Counted from the first letter of the stretch, positions 10,793 to 19,723 are shown. The stretch is DNA of 64,000 nucleotides from an uncultured Monoglobus sp. (GCA_947628795.1 CANRBF010000011.1:1-64000); one strand, 5' to 3'. The notes: a model not told the origin generated them from the letters alone. Translations and numbers: made by a program.

Positions 10793-10820
10793 CAAATAAT
10801 AATACACGGGGTGAAAAGTA

Positions 10821-11063
10821 ATGAAAACGACCGAGGCGATCATAAACCGAATTGTTGAATTATGCGCGGAAAGAAACATATCGTTAAACAAATTGGCGAC
10901 CATGTCGGGATTGTCTCCCTCATCGCTTAAAGCTGTTTTGTACGGAAGGAGCAAAAATCCCACCGTCAAAACAATTAAAATATTATGCGACGGACTCGGA
11001 ATAACATTGGGCAAATTTTTTTCAACCGATGAATTTGACTCGCTTGAGCAGGAAATAGAGTAA
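10821..11063 (+). CDS. Small Xre-family helix-turn-helix regulator
   Basis: An 80-residue protein that is essentially one Cro/C1-type DNA-binding domain: a five-helix fold with the recognition region NKLATMSGLSPSSLKAVLYG (residues about 20-40), then VKTIKILCDGLGITLGKFF. A short acidic tail follows. GGGGTG precedes the ATG. The gene is divergent from the M23/ricin/dockerin gene and directly followed by a second Xre gene, so it may control itself and either neighbour. There is no toxin-like partner in the immediate vicinity. Confidence 0.85.
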   Translation: MKTTEAIINRIVELCAERNISLNKLATMSGLSPSSLKAVLYGRSKNPTVKTIKILCDGLGITLGKFFSTDEFDSLEQEIE

Positions 11064-11088
11064 TGACTGTCACTTTGAGGTGAGTAAA

Positions 11089-11322
11089 ATGCAAAGATTA
11101 AAAGAATTAAGAAAAGAGAGAGGCTTTACTCAAGTTAAAATGCAAATGCTGACAGGGATAGACCAAAGCGACTATTCCAAAATAGAAACGGGAAAACGTT
11201 TTTATACCTTTGAACAGTGCAAACGTATCGCGCTCGCGCTTGACACAAGCATGGATTATCTCGCGGGCCTGACCGATGAAAAAAATCCGTACCCGCGTTC
11301 ATTGAATAATAAACTAAAATAA
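11089..11322 (+). CDS. Second small Xre-family helix-turn-helix regulator
   Basis: A 77-residue Cro/C1-type DNA-binding protein (MQRLKELRKERGFTQVKMQ, then GIDQSDYSKIETGKRF as the turn and recognition helix). I take the ATG at 11089, which has GAGGTGA 5 nt upstream; a GTG at 11080 lies inside that ribosome-binding site and is less likely. It begins 25 nt after the stop of the first Xre gene and is probably co-transcribed. Similar to single-domain regulators of mobile or stress loci; target unknown. Confidence 0.82.
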   Translation: MQRLKELRKERGFTQVKMQMLTGIDQSDYSKIETGKRFYTFEQCKRIALALDTSMDYLAGLTDEKNPYPRSLNNKLK

Positions 11323-11352
11323 CGGCATACAAATGACATTATGATTAAAACA

Positions 11353-11377
11353 AACCCCGCGGCGATGCCGCGGGGTT
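11353..11377. terminator. Bidirectional terminator between the Xre pair and the parvulin gene
   Basis: An 11-bp stem AACCCCGCGGC / GCCGCGGGGTT with loop GAT. It lies between convergent genes; T-rich sequence follows on the plus side (TGTTGGTTTT) and a TTTG run on the minus side. The stem is nearly the same as that at 7951-7973. Confidence 0.75.
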
Positions 11378-11390
11378 GTTGGTTTTAAAA

Positions 11391-12803
11391 TTACTCGGTT
11401 GCTGCCGCTGATTCGGCGGGTTCGGCCTCAGTGTCGGACTCGTCCTCGGATGCGTACTGCGCCTCTTCCTCGGCCTGGAGCTGCTTGCCGGACTGATATA
11501 CGCCGTCCATAATGCCTTTTACCGATACCTTGTCAAGATTGCCTTTGTTCTCGCTGATCTTGGCCTGAGACTTCCAGTAATTCTGAAGCTCATAGAAGCC
11601 CGCGATCCTCTTGATAACATGATAACCGTAATCGGTCTTGACGGGGTCGGAAACCTGATCGAGAGCCAGCGCGAACGCCGCTTCCTCGAACTCGGGCACC
11701 ATCTCGCCCTCGCCGAAGGTGTATCCCGACGAGGTCTCGCCGGTATCTTGGTTGTACTGCTCCATCAGCGAATCGAAATCTCCGCCCGCCTTGGCCTGCT
11801 CTGAGATCGTCTGAGCCAGAGCCGCGGCTGTCGCGTCGTCATACGCTTCGGGGTCGGGAGTTGCCGCCGGGTCAATGTTCGTGTTGTCGTTTACCATAAG
11901 CAGGATGTGCTTCGCGGAGCCCTTGTTGTCCTGCGTGTAGTCGCCAAGGTTTACGCCATCGGGCACAAAGCTGTTGAAGTCATCCTCTATCTCGGCTTGT
12001 ACCTCCTGACACTTCATAACCATAGCGTATATCCTCGCGTACTCATTGACAGAGCTGATACCCATGCTCTTCGCTCTAAGGTTAAAGCCGTCCTCGCCGA
12101 ACTGCTGAACATAGCTGTCGACCGTTGACTGGATCTGCTGATCGTCTTCCTCATCCCATACCGTGTCGCCGGTCAGGATCTCGGATGTCTTCTGAGACGT
12201 GACCATATCGCTTATGGCATCGTTATAAGCGTTCTCTTTGATTATGTCGGAAAGCTTTCTGCCGTCCACATCCTTATCCCAATCGTAGCCTTCGAGCTCG
12301 CCGTCGGCGTTGTCGCCCTCGACCTCGTAATACTGATTGGTGGCTTCGGCGTAGATGTAATATCCGAGATCGGCATCAGTCAATTTCTCACCGTTTACAG
12401 TCGCTATCGCTTTGCCCTCGGCCTTGCCGTACTTTGGCTGACCCTGCATGTAGTTCATGATCAGGAAAACAACCAGCGCGGCGACCGCGAGACAGCCGAC
12501 AACAATACCAACAAGCGCGCCAACCGAAAGATTAACGCTTTTGCCCGCTTTTTTTTCAACAAATTGAGCGGTCTCGGTCATGTTGTTTTTGACGTCAGCC
12601 GCAATATCTTCGAAAGCTTCGCCGACTTCGGCGGCTTTGTCGGCCGCGGTATCCTTGATCTCCGAAACAGCCTCGCTCGCGGCCGCGTCAGCCTCGGCGA
12701 TCTCTTCCTTGATCTCGGAAGCGGCGTCGGCGATCTTCGCGGTGACGTCGTCCTTCACCTGCTGAACTTTTTCGTTCAGCGCATCATTTTTTTCGTTGTC
12801 CAT
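11391..12803 (-). CDS. Membrane-anchored parvulin-type peptidyl-prolyl isomerase (PrsA/SurA-like foldase)
   Basis: A 470-residue protein. Residues 1-90 are an Ala/Glu/Asp/Lys-rich amphipathic helix (probable coiled coil) with no signal sequence. A single membrane segment spans about 93-117 (SVGALVGIVVGCLAVAALVVFLIM), followed by an extracellular SurA-N-like helical region and a rotamase domain (about 295-410) with KHILLMV, GGDFDSLMEQYNQDTG and GYTFGEGEMVPEFEEAAFAL. The C-terminus is acidic. Classical PrsA is a lipoprotein; here a type II membrane anchor with a long cytoplasmic helical extension replaces the lipid anchor. It likely folds exported proteins, fitting the many secreted proteins nearby. 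It lies 170 bp downstream of mfd on the same strand and may have its own promoter (TATAAT-like box at 12864-12869, minus strand, weak -35). Confidence 0.85.
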   Translation of the reverse strand: MDNEKNDALNEKVQQVKDDVTAKIADAASEIKEEIAEADAAASEAVSEIKDTAADKAAEVGEAFEDIAADVKNNMTETAQFVEKKAGKSVNLSVGALVGIVVGCLAVAALVVFLIMNYMQGQPKYGKAEGKAIATVNGEKLTDADLGYYIYAEATNQYYEVEGDNADGELEGYDWDKDVDGRKLSDIIKENAYNDAISDMVTSQKTSEILTGDTVWDEEDDQQIQSTVDSYVQQFGEDGFNLRAKSMGISSVNEYARIYAMVMKCQEVQAEIEDDFNSFVPDGVNLGDYTQDNKGSAKHILLMVNDNTNIDPAATPDPEAYDDATAAALAQTISEQAKAGGDFDSLMEQYNQDTGETSSGYTFGEGEMVPEFEEAAFALALDQVSDPVKTDYGYHVIKRIAGFYELQNYWKSQAKISENKGNLDKVSVKGIMDGVYQSGKQLQAEEEAQYASEDESDTEAEPAESAAATE

Positions 12804-12973
12804 CTTCTTCTCTCCTTATATTAAACTTTATATTATTTTCAAAAATCAAACCGTCCTCACTTGATTATACTACATATAATCCCGTTTTTCCATAGCTGTA
12901 GTAAAAACTTATTGGAATGTTAACAAAAATTTAAAATTTATTTACAAAAATAACAAATTTTAAACAATCTTTG

Positions 12974-15900
12974 TTATGCTTCGGCCTTCGGCATCAATGA
13001 TTTCATTATCTCCTCGAGTTCCGTCAGGTATTTTTCGCCGTACTGATCGGCTTTATCTGGAGCCAAACTCAGTATAAGTTTCGGATTCGCGGGGCTTATG
13101 AGCCGCGCAAGATCGGGCCTGCTCTCTATAAGCTTTATGCAGGGCGCCATGTCGGGCGGGTTTTCCGGGTCGAATTTTATGGTGATCTTCTCTGATGTGC
13201 CTATCATCTCGGATATGCCCAAATTCTCCGCCGCGGACTTGATCAGCGACACCCGCAGCAGGTTGTTTGTCTCGGGCGGTATCGTGCCGTAGCGGTCCTC
13301 TATCTCGTCGTAGGCGTCAAGCATTTCGGCCTCGGTCCTTACCGAGGCGATCCTCTTGTAAGCCGCGAGACGGCCGCTGTGGTTCTCTATATAATCCTCG
13401 GAAATATACGCGGTCACCGGAAGGTCTATCTGGGTCTCGGTCTCGTGCTTGACCTCGCCTCCGCTGAGCTCTATCCTCGCCTCTTCCAAAAGTCGGCAGT
13501 ACATCTCATATCCCACCGCCTCCATGTGCCCGTGCTGGCTGGCGCCGATCAGATTTCCGGCGCCGCGTATCTCAAGGTCGCGCATGGCGATCTTGAATCC
13601 GCTGCCAAACTCGGTGAATTCCTTTATGGCCAGCAGCCGCTTTTCGGCCTCGGGCGTCAGCATTTTGTTTTTGCGGTAGGTCAAATAGGCGTACGCCGCG
13701 CGGTTCGAGCGCCCCACCCTGCCGCGAAGCTGATAAAGCTGCGCGAGCCCCAGTCGGTCGGCGTTCTCAACTATCAGAGTGTTGACGTTGGGAATATCGA
13801 GACCCGTCTCGATTATCGTGGTGCAGACCAGCACGTCGATGTCTCCGTTTTGCACGTCCATCATTATCCGCTCGAGCTCGCTCTCGTTCATTCTGCCGTG
13901 GGCGACGCCGATCCTGGCGTTTGGAAGGCGCTCGGCCAGATTGTTGGCGATCTTAAAAATTCCGTCTATCTTGTTGAACAGATAATACACCTGTCCGCCT
14001 CTGCCCAATTCCTTGTTGATCGCCTCGACCGCCACGTCGGCGTCGTATTCCATAACATATGTTGATACCGGGAACCTCTCGGCGGGCGGCTCGTTTATAA
14101 CGCTCATGTCGCGGATGCCCGTCAGCGACATATGCAGCGTTCTGGGTATGGGCGTGGCCGACAGCGTCAGCACGTCAACCTCCTTGCGCATCTCTTTGAT
14201 CTTCTCTTTGTGAGCCACGCCGAAGCGCTGCTCCTCGTCGATTATCAGCATGCCGAGCTTTTTGAATTTTATCCTGTCTCCCAGCAGCTTGTGGGTGCCG
14301 ATAACCACATCGACCTCGCCCGTCGCGAGGCCGCGGACAACGCGCCGTTCCTCGGCCGCCGAGCAAAATCTCGACAGCATGGCGACGTTTATCGGATAGT
14401 CCTTCATGCGCTGCCTGAAGGTGTTGCAGTGCTGATTGGCGAGTATGGTCGTGGGCACCAGATACGCAACCTGATATCCCGCGTTCACCGCCTTGAACGC
14501 GCCGCGCAGCGCCACCTCGGTCTTTCCGTATCCCACGTCGCCGCAAAGCAGCCTGTCCATCGGGTGGGGTTTCTGCATATCCTGTTTCATCTCGTCTATG
14601 CTGCGCAGCTGGTCGTCGGTCTCCTCGTAGGGGAACCGCGCCTCAAAGTCGGACTGCCACTCGTCGTCGGGCGGGAACGCGATGCCCGGGATCTTGGCCC
14701 TCTCGGCATAGAGCGCGATCAGCTCCTTTGCCATGTCGGCGGCAGCGGCCTTGACCTTCTGCTTGGTGCGCGCCCACTCGGCGCCGCCCAGCTTGTTGAG
14801 CTTTATTCTCGCGCCGTCGCGGGATATGTGCTTAAACACCATGTCCGTCTGGTCGGTGGGAACATAGAGATAGTCGCCGCCCTTATACTGTATTTTAAGG
14901 TAATCCTTGCGCGCGCCCTCCACATTCAGCTGCTCGATTCCGAGATATTTTCCTATGCCGTAGCTTCGGTGGACTATATAATCGCCCACGCTCAGATCGG
15001 CGAAATTGTCTATCTTCTCGCCGTCGATTTTGGAGCGCCGCTTTTTGCGCTTTCGCCCGCCGCCGAAAATTTCCTTGTCGGATATGACCGCTGCGCGGAT
15101 CAGCGGCAGCTCAAAGCCGCGCCCTATGCTTCCCGGGCAGACCGTCACCGCGCCGCCCGGCGGGAGCGCCTCGAGCTTTTCCGCATAACCGCAGGACACG
15201 CCCTCGTTTTCCAGCTGTTTTACAAGGTTTTTGGCCCTCGCCGCGGAGCCTCCCAGCAGCACCGTGCGATATGATTCGGATTTATAATATTTGAGATTTT
15301 CGACCAAAAGCCCGAGCTTTCCGCCGAAGCCCGCCAGAGATTTTGAGTTTATCGAAAACGTCCGCTTTGGACGGTATTCCGCCGAGTTTCCGGGCAGCGC
15401 GCTTATTCCGATAAATCTGCGCTCCGCCAGTCTGCGTACCGCCTTTTTGAGCGGCATTTTATAGACCGCGTCGGCCCTGGGTATGATGCCTCGCTCCGCC
15501 AGATCGGTCAGGTCCTGCGCGAAACGCAGTTCTTCCTTCTCGCTTAAGTCGCTGATCCTGGCGGGGTCGCACCAGAATACCGCCGCGTTGTCGGGGATAT
15601 AGTCGATCAGCGTCGGTATTTCCTTATATATATATGGGATATATTTTTCGATTGATGGGAACGAAATGTTCTGCTTTATCCGCTCGATATCGCGGCTGAG
15701 CGTCGCAGCCGATTTTTCATCCGCGCCGTTTTTCAAAAGCCTTGACAGACGGCGGATCAGCGCTTCTCTCTCCTTTTCGCTCAGCACCAGTTCGGCCGCC
15801 GGAGTTATGCGAGCCGAGTCGATCATTTCAACGGTGCGCTGGCTGTCCTTATCGAAAACTCTTATCGAGTCGATCTCGGTGTCGAAAAACTCGATTCTTA

Positions 15901-16486
15901 TCGGGTTGTCGCTTCGGGGCGGGAAAAAATCCAGAATACCGCCGCGGGAGCTGAACTGCCCCGCGCCCTCGACCATGTCCTCGCGCTTGTAGCCCAGCGC
16001 CGTCAGCCTTTCGCAAAGCTCCTCGGGCTCTATCTCGTCGCCCGCTTTAAGCTCGGCAGTGTTCTCAATATATTTTTCATAGGGCAGCGTGGGCGAGACG
16101 AGCGCGCCGAAGCTCGTCACCAGATACGTGATATCTCCGCAGCTGCGGCACAGCGTGTCAAGTACCTCCAGCCGCTTTTTCTGAACGCCGCGGCTGCGTG
16201 CGTCCACGTCATAGAACAAAATATCGGACGCGCCGAAGTGCAAGACCCCGCCGCCCGTGAAAAATCTCAGATCGTCGGCCAGCTCGGCGGCCGCCGCGTC
16301 GCTCTCCGCCACCATAACTATCGGCGCTTGGAGTTTTTCGGACACGCAAAAAGCGAGGTGTGCCCTGAGTGAATCCGACACACCGCTTATGTTGATTGGG
16401 TTTATATTCTGTTTTGACTTGAGCGCGGATATGATCTCATCAAAATCCGCCAGCTCATCCATCATTTGATAAAATCCGCTGCTCAT
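12974..16486 (-). CDS. mfd: Transcription-repair coupling factor Mfd
   Basis: A 1170-residue ATP-dependent translocase that removes RNA polymerase stalled at DNA damage and recruits UvrA. Visible parts: the N-terminal UvrB-like region (about 1-330); the RNA-polymerase-interacting domain (YIVHRSYGIGKYLGIE to LYVPTDQ, about 490-550); the RecG-like helicase with Walker A GDVGYGKTEVALR, DEEQRFG, LSATPIPRT and the RGRVGRS motif; and the C-terminal UvrA-masking domain. I start at the ATG at 16486: it lies 5 bases after the pth stop, and GGGTAGG just before it overlaps that stop. An upstream in-frame ATG at 16519 would overlap pth and is less likely. Part of the glmU-pth-mfd operon. Confidence 0.96.
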   Translation of the reverse strand: MSSGFYQMMDELADFDEIISALKSKQNINPINISGVSDSLRAHLAFCVSEKLQAPIVMVAESDAAAAELADDLRFFTGGGVLHFGASDILFYDVDARSRGVQKKRLEVLDTLCRSCGDITYLVTSFGALVSPTLPYEKYIENTAELKAGDEIEPEELCERLTALGYKREDMVEGAGQFSSRGGILDFFPPRSDNPIRIEFFDTEIDSIRVFDKDSQRTVEMIDSARITPAAELVLSEKEREALIRRLSRLLKNGADEKSAATLSRDIERIKQNISFPSIEKYIPYIYKEIPTLIDYIPDNAAVFWCDPARISDLSEKEELRFAQDLTDLAERGIIPRADAVYKMPLKKAVRRLAERRFIGISALPGNSAEYRPKRTFSINSKSLAGFGGKLGLLVENLKYYKSESYRTVLLGGSAARAKNLVKQLENEGVSCGYAEKLEALPPGGAVTVCPGSIGRGFELPLIRAAVISDKEIFGGGRKRKKRRSKIDGEKIDNFADLSVGDYIVHRSYGIGKYLGIEQLNVEGARKDYLKIQYKGGDYLYVPTDQTDMVFKHISRDGARIKLNKLGGAEWARTKQKVKAAAADMAKELIALYAERAKIPGIAFPPDDEWQSDFEARFPYEETDDQLRSIDEMKQDMQKPHPMDRLLCGDVGYGKTEVALRGAFKAVNAGYQVAYLVPTTILANQHCNTFRQRMKDYPINVAMLSRFCSAAEERRVVRGLATGEVDVVIGTHKLLGDRIKFKKLGMLIIDEEQRFGVAHKEKIKEMRKEVDVLTLSATPIPRTLHMSLTGIRDMSVINEPPAERFPVSTYVMEYDADVAVEAINKELGRGGQVYYLFNKIDGIFKIANNLAERLPNARIGVAHGRMNESELERIMMDVQNGDIDVLVCTTIIETGLDIPNVNTLIVENADRLGLAQLYQLRGRVGRSNRAAYAYLTYRKNKMLTPEAEKRLLAIKEFTEFGSGFKIAMRDLEIRGAGNLIGASQHGHMEAVGYEMYCRLLEEARIELSGGEVKHETETQIDLPVTAYISEDYIENHSGRLAAYKRIASVRTEAEMLDAYDEIEDRYGTIPPETNNLLRVSLIKSAAENLGISEMIGTSEKITIKFDPENPPDMAPCIKLIESRPDLARLISPANPKLILSLAPDKADQYGEKYLTELEEIMKSLMPKAEA

Positions 16487-16490
16487 AAAC

Positions 16491-17057
16491 CTACCCGTTG
16501 TATTTTTGTATCGCTTCACGAACGCCCGACTTTATGATCTCCTCGACCGCCAGCACAGCGCGCACCGCGGTCTTTGTGAGGACCTCGGTCTCCTCTTTCG
16601 AGAATTTACCCAGCACGAAATTGCATATCTCCTCGTGGGTCTCGCCCTTTGCCTCGCCGATACCGATCTTGACTCTCGGAAAGTTGTCGGAGCCGAGGCA
16701 CAGGATTATGCTTTTAAGTCCGTTGTGGCCCCCGGCGCTGCCCGAGGCTCGCGTTCTAAGCTTGCCGAGCTCCATTGTCTTGTCGTCCGAGATCACTATT
16801 ATATTTTCGGCGGGAATGTCATAGTAGTCGGCTATGGGAGCCACCGCCTCGCCGCTCAGATTCATGTAGGTCGTGGGCTTGACCGCGACGATCTTCTCGC
16901 CGCCCAAAAATCCCGTTCCCACCATGGCCCGAAAACGGCTCGACTTAAACTTTATGTCATTTTTGGCGCAGAACGCGTCTATCACGTCATAGCCGATATT
17001 GTGCCTTGTGTTGACGTATTTTCTGCCCGGATTGCCCAGGCCGACCACCATATACAT
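16491..17057 (-). CDS. pth: Peptidyl-tRNA hydrolase
   Basis: A 188-residue enzyme that releases tRNA from prematurely dropped peptidyl-tRNA. The family motifs are intact: GLGNPGRKYVNTRHNIGYDVID with the catalytic His (about residue 19), KPTTYMNLSGEAV, and GGHNGLKSI. It lies 36 bp after glmU and 4 bp before mfd, the usual firmicute order, but without the prs gene that commonly separates glmU and pth. Confidence 0.96.
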   Translation of the reverse strand: MYMVVGLGNPGRKYVNTRHNIGYDVIDAFCAKNDIKFKSSRFRAMVGTGFLGGEKIVAVKPTTYMNLSGEAVAPIADYYDIPAENIIVISDDKTMELGKLRTRASGSAGGHNGLKSIILCLGSDNFPRVKIGIGEAKGETHEEICNFVLGKFSKEETEVLTKTAVRAVLAVEEIIKSGVREAIQKYNG

Positions 17058-17093
17058 ATTATGCCTGCCTTTATAAAATAAATTTACAATATC

Positions 17094-18488
17094 TTACTTA
17101 TCCTGCTTTTTGCTCTTTTTTAATTTTTTGGACTTTTTTCTGTTGACCGTCCACTGCTCCTTTACCACCTGCTTAGAGCGGGCGATAGCCAGCGACTCGG
17201 GCGGCACCTCGTCGGTTATGGTCGAGCCCGCGGCGGTGTAGGCGCCGTGGCGGACGGTTACGGGCGACACCAGATTGGTGTTGCAGCCGATAAAGCAGTC
17301 GTCCTCTATTATCGTGCGGTGCTTGTTCTCGCCGTCGTAGTTCACAACGACCGTGCCGCAGCCGAAGTTGACGCGCTTGCCCACATCGGCGTCTCCGATA
17401 TACGTAAGGTGCGCCACCTTGGTACCGTCGTCGATAGTGGAGTTCTTGACCTCGACAAAATCGCCTATTTTAACGTCCGAGCCGATCCTTGTGCCGGGTC
17501 TTAAATACGCGAACGGGCCGACGTTTGTGTCCGAGCCTATCTCGCTGTCTATCGCGACGCTCTTTAATATCGTGGTGTTTGAGCCCACAACGCAGTTGTT
17601 GAGCGAGGTATCGGAGCCGATAACGCAGTTTTCGCCTATGACCGTGTTTCCCTCGAGCACCGTGCCGGGATACAGCACCGTGTCTCTGCCGACCTTGACG
17701 TTGGCCGTTATCTGGACCTTGTCGGGGTCGATTATGGTAACTCCGCTCAGCATCAGCTCGACGGCCTTGCGGCGGTTTAATATCTTCCCAACCTGCGCCA
17801 GCTGCAGCTTGTCGTTGACGCCGAGTATTTGCTCTAAATCTGTCACGTAAGCGCCGACCTTGTCGCCGTCACCGAGCATGATCTCCACGACGTCGGTTAT
17901 GTAATACTCGCCTTGGGCGTTGTTGTTGGTGATGCGCTTGAGCGCCGCTCTGAGCTTTTGTATGTCAAAAAAGTACATTCCGGAGTTGATCTCTTTTATT
18001 TCCTGCTCGTCCTCGTCGGCGTCCTTCTGCTCGACTATCTTGACTATCTCGCCCTGTTCGCGGACTATCCTGCCGTAGCCGTAGGGGTCGTCGATATACG
18101 CGGTTATGACCGTGGCGGCTCTCTTTTTCTTTATATGGTCCTCGCGCACCCGCTTTAATGTGTCCGCCTCGATCAGCGGCGCGTCGCCGTAGAGCACCAT
18201 AACGGTGCCCTCGATATTTTTGAGCGCCTCTATTCCCTGCATAACGGCGTGGCCCGTGCCAAGCTGCTCCTTCTGGAGCGCGTATTTAACGCGATCGCCC
18301 AGATACGCCTTCATGTCCTCGGCCTTGTGGCCGATAACCACTATGTTTTCATCGCTTCCGGCCTCCTCGGCAGTGTCGACCACCCACTCGACCAGAGCCT
18401 TTCCGGCGGCCTGCTGGAGAGGCTTCGCCACGTTTGACTTCATTCTCTTGCCCTCGCCCGCGGCGAGTATTATACTGTATAAGCTCAT
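17094..18488 (-). CDS. glmU: Bifunctional GlmU: UDP-GlcNAc pyrophosphorylase / glucosamine-1-phosphate acetyltransferase
   Basis: A 464-residue enzyme for the last two steps to UDP-N-acetylglucosamine, the peptidoglycan precursor. The N-terminal nucleotidyltransferase has the LAAGEGKRMKS signature and the QLGTGHAV motif. The C-terminal left-handed beta-helix (about 250-450) carries hexapeptide repeats and the acetyltransferase region with NFGCGTVVVNYDG. It ends in a Lys-rich tail (KKSKKLKKSKKQDK). First gene of the operon with pth and mfd; its promoter is at 18530-18558. Confidence 0.96.
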   Translation of the reverse strand: MSLYSIILAAGEGKRMKSNVAKPLQQAAGKALVEWVVDTAEEAGSDENIVVIGHKAEDMKAYLGDRVKYALQKEQLGTGHAVMQGIEALKNIEGTVMVLYGDAPLIEADTLKRVREDHIKKKRAATVITAYIDDPYGYGRIVREQGEIVKIVEQKDADEDEQEIKEINSGMYFFDIQKLRAALKRITNNNAQGEYYITDVVEIMLGDGDKVGAYVTDLEQILGVNDKLQLAQVGKILNRRKAVELMLSGVTIIDPDKVQITANVKVGRDTVLYPGTVLEGNTVIGENCVIGSDTSLNNCVVGSNTTILKSVAIDSEIGSDTNVGPFAYLRPGTRIGSDVKIGDFVEVKNSTIDDGTKVAHLTYIGDADVGKRVNFGCGTVVVNYDGENKHRTIIEDDCFIGCNTNLVSPVTVRHGAYTAAGSTITDEVPPESLAIARSKQVVKEQWTVNRKKSKKLKKSKKQDK

Positions 18489-18529
18489 TTTTATTCCCCC
18501 AAAAAGAATTTATTTATCATAATTCAGAT

Positions 18530-18558
18530 ATTATAACATATAAGAAAAAATTTTACAA
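18530..18558 (-). promoter_or_regulatory. Promoter of the glmU operon
   Basis: On the minus strand TTGTAA (18553-18558) and TATAAT (18530-18535) are separated by 17 bp, 42 bp before the glmU start codon. Confidence 0.6.
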
Positions 18559-18604
18559 TACCGATTTTGTGATTTCATAATTTTTAAATTTTCACCGATT
18601 TTAT

Positions 18605-18634
18605 GTATTATTCGGCCCGTCTTTGGCAAGACTT
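18605..18634 (+). promoter_or_regulatory. Sigma-F-like promoter upstream of the SpoIIQ-like gene
   Basis: GTATT at 18605-18609, a 15-bp spacer, then GGCAAGACTT at 18625-18634. This fits the sporulation sigma-F pattern GYATA-N15-GGnnAnnnT, and spoIIQ is a known sigma-F target. The expected start site lies just before the GAGGTGAT ribosome-binding site, giving a very short leader. No good sigma-A promoter is seen here on the plus strand. Confidence 0.5.
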
Positions 18635-18651
18635 AACATCGAGGTGATAAA

Positions 18652-19587
18652 ATGAACAACAAAAACAATAACGGATTCGAAAACGACGACAAAAACAAGA
18701 GGGGCGACAACTACGACCGCAGGCCGATCACCGACCCTCCCAAAGCGGACGAGCAGGACATCACGATCTCGGCAAAAAGAAAAGGATTCTACATAATCCT
18801 TTTGCTTGGGATTACCGCCATAGGAATTTACGCTCTTTTAAGCGCTCTGATACCGAAACCCGACAACAACAAACGGATAGAGACCGGCTCGGTCTTCGCG
18901 ACGCCAACGCCCTACGCCGCGGCTGTGCCCGCCAACGCGGACGCACTGCCGCAAAACGACGAGGACGACGCGGCTATGCCCACAGCAAGGCCGACGGCTA
19001 AACCCGCCGCCGAGACAAACGCCGATGATAAGCCTGCTCCGAGTCTCGCGCAGGCGCCCGTTTCGGGCAGGATAATCAAAGACTATTCCGGAGACGATCT
19101 GGTATACTCCGAGACCATGAACGACTGGCGCGCCCACTGCGGGGTTGATATAGGCGCCGCGCCCGACACGTTTGTGACCGCGATAAAGGACGGCACGCTG
19201 AAAAAAGTGTACGAGGACAGCCTGCTCGGAACCACGGTAGTGCTGCACCACAACGATGACGGCACCGAAAGCGTTTACTGCAATTTAAAAGAGGTTCTCG
19301 ACCTGCCGATAGGCTCGGAGGTCAAGATGGGCGACACTTTGGGCAAGATCGGCTCGAGCGCCGTCTCGGAGCAGAACGACGAGCCCCACCTGCATTTTGA
19401 GATCAGAAAGGACGACAAGCCCCTCGACCCGAAGGAATTTGTGGCCTTTGAGGAAGTCGACTATATAACGCCCGAGCCCTCGGCTGCAAGCGGCGTGAAT
19501 GATTACGAGGACGCGGAGACCCGATCGGCCTACTCGTCCGACCCCTATACCGACGGCGAGGACATCGAGACTATGATAATAGACTAA
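18652..19587 (+). CDS. SpoIIQ-like M23 family endopeptidase
   Basis: A 311-residue protein with a charged cytoplasmic N-terminus (1-45), one membrane segment (about 46-67, GFYIILLLGITAIGIYALL), a Thr/Ala/Pro-rich linker and an extracytoplasmic LytM/M23 domain (about 140-275). Zinc ligands are present: HCGVD (His162, Asp166) and HLHFEI (His246, His248). This is the architecture of SpoIIQ, the forespore side of the engulfment channel with SpoIIIAH. Unlike the B. subtilis protein, and like clostridial SpoIIQ, the metal-binding residues are retained. The sigma-F-like promoter upstream supports a sporulation role. An alternative is a generic membrane-bound peptidoglycan hydrolase. Confidence 0.8.
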   Translation: MNNKNNNGFENDDKNKRGDNYDRRPITDPPKADEQDITISAKRKGFYIILLLGITAIGIYALLSALIPKPDNNKRIETGSVFATPTPYAAAVPANADALPQNDEDDAAMPTARPTAKPAAETNADDKPAPSLAQAPVSGRIIKDYSGDDLVYSETMNDWRAHCGVDIGAAPDTFVTAIKDGTLKKVYEDSLLGTTVVLHHNDDGTESVYCNLKEVLDLPIGSEVKMGDTLGKIGSSAVSEQNDEPHLHFEIRKDDKPLDPKEFVAFEEVDYITPEPSAASGVNDYEDAETRSAYSSDPYTDGEDIETMIID

Positions 19588-19590
19588 ACC

Positions 19591-19615
19591 AACGGGCGGC
19601 AGATTGCCGCCCGTT
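19591..19615 (+). terminator. Terminator-like hairpin after the SpoIIQ-like gene
   Basis: A perfect 10-bp stem AACGGGCGGC / GCCGCCCGTT with loop AGATT, 4 bp after the stop codon; the following T run is short (TTT). Confidence 0.65.
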
Positions 19616-19616
19616 T

Positions 19617-19723
19617 GCCTCTCCCCCTTGGGGAGAGGTGGCGCCAAAGGCGACGGAGAGGAGTCAACATAGCGATTAGTGATTAGCAAATAGGTCCCCC
19701 CTCAGTCGGGCTTTGCCCGACAG
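19617..19723. repeat. MITE-like intergenic repeat
   Basis: The left half has CTCTCCCCCTTGGGGAGAGGTGG, an inner stem CGCC-AAA-GGCG, then ACGGAGAGGAG. A short AT-richer spacer with GATTAGTGATTAG follows, and the right half is TCCCCCCTCAGTC-GGGC-TTT-GCCC-GACAGC. The outer blocks match the copies at 30745-30895 and 36526-36648, while the inner stems differ but still pair. Confidence 0.75.

Noticed and set aside
14132-15274. 380-codon plus-strand open frame opposite mfd
   Set aside because: Antisense to the helicase part of Mfd; no start signal and no recognisable domain.
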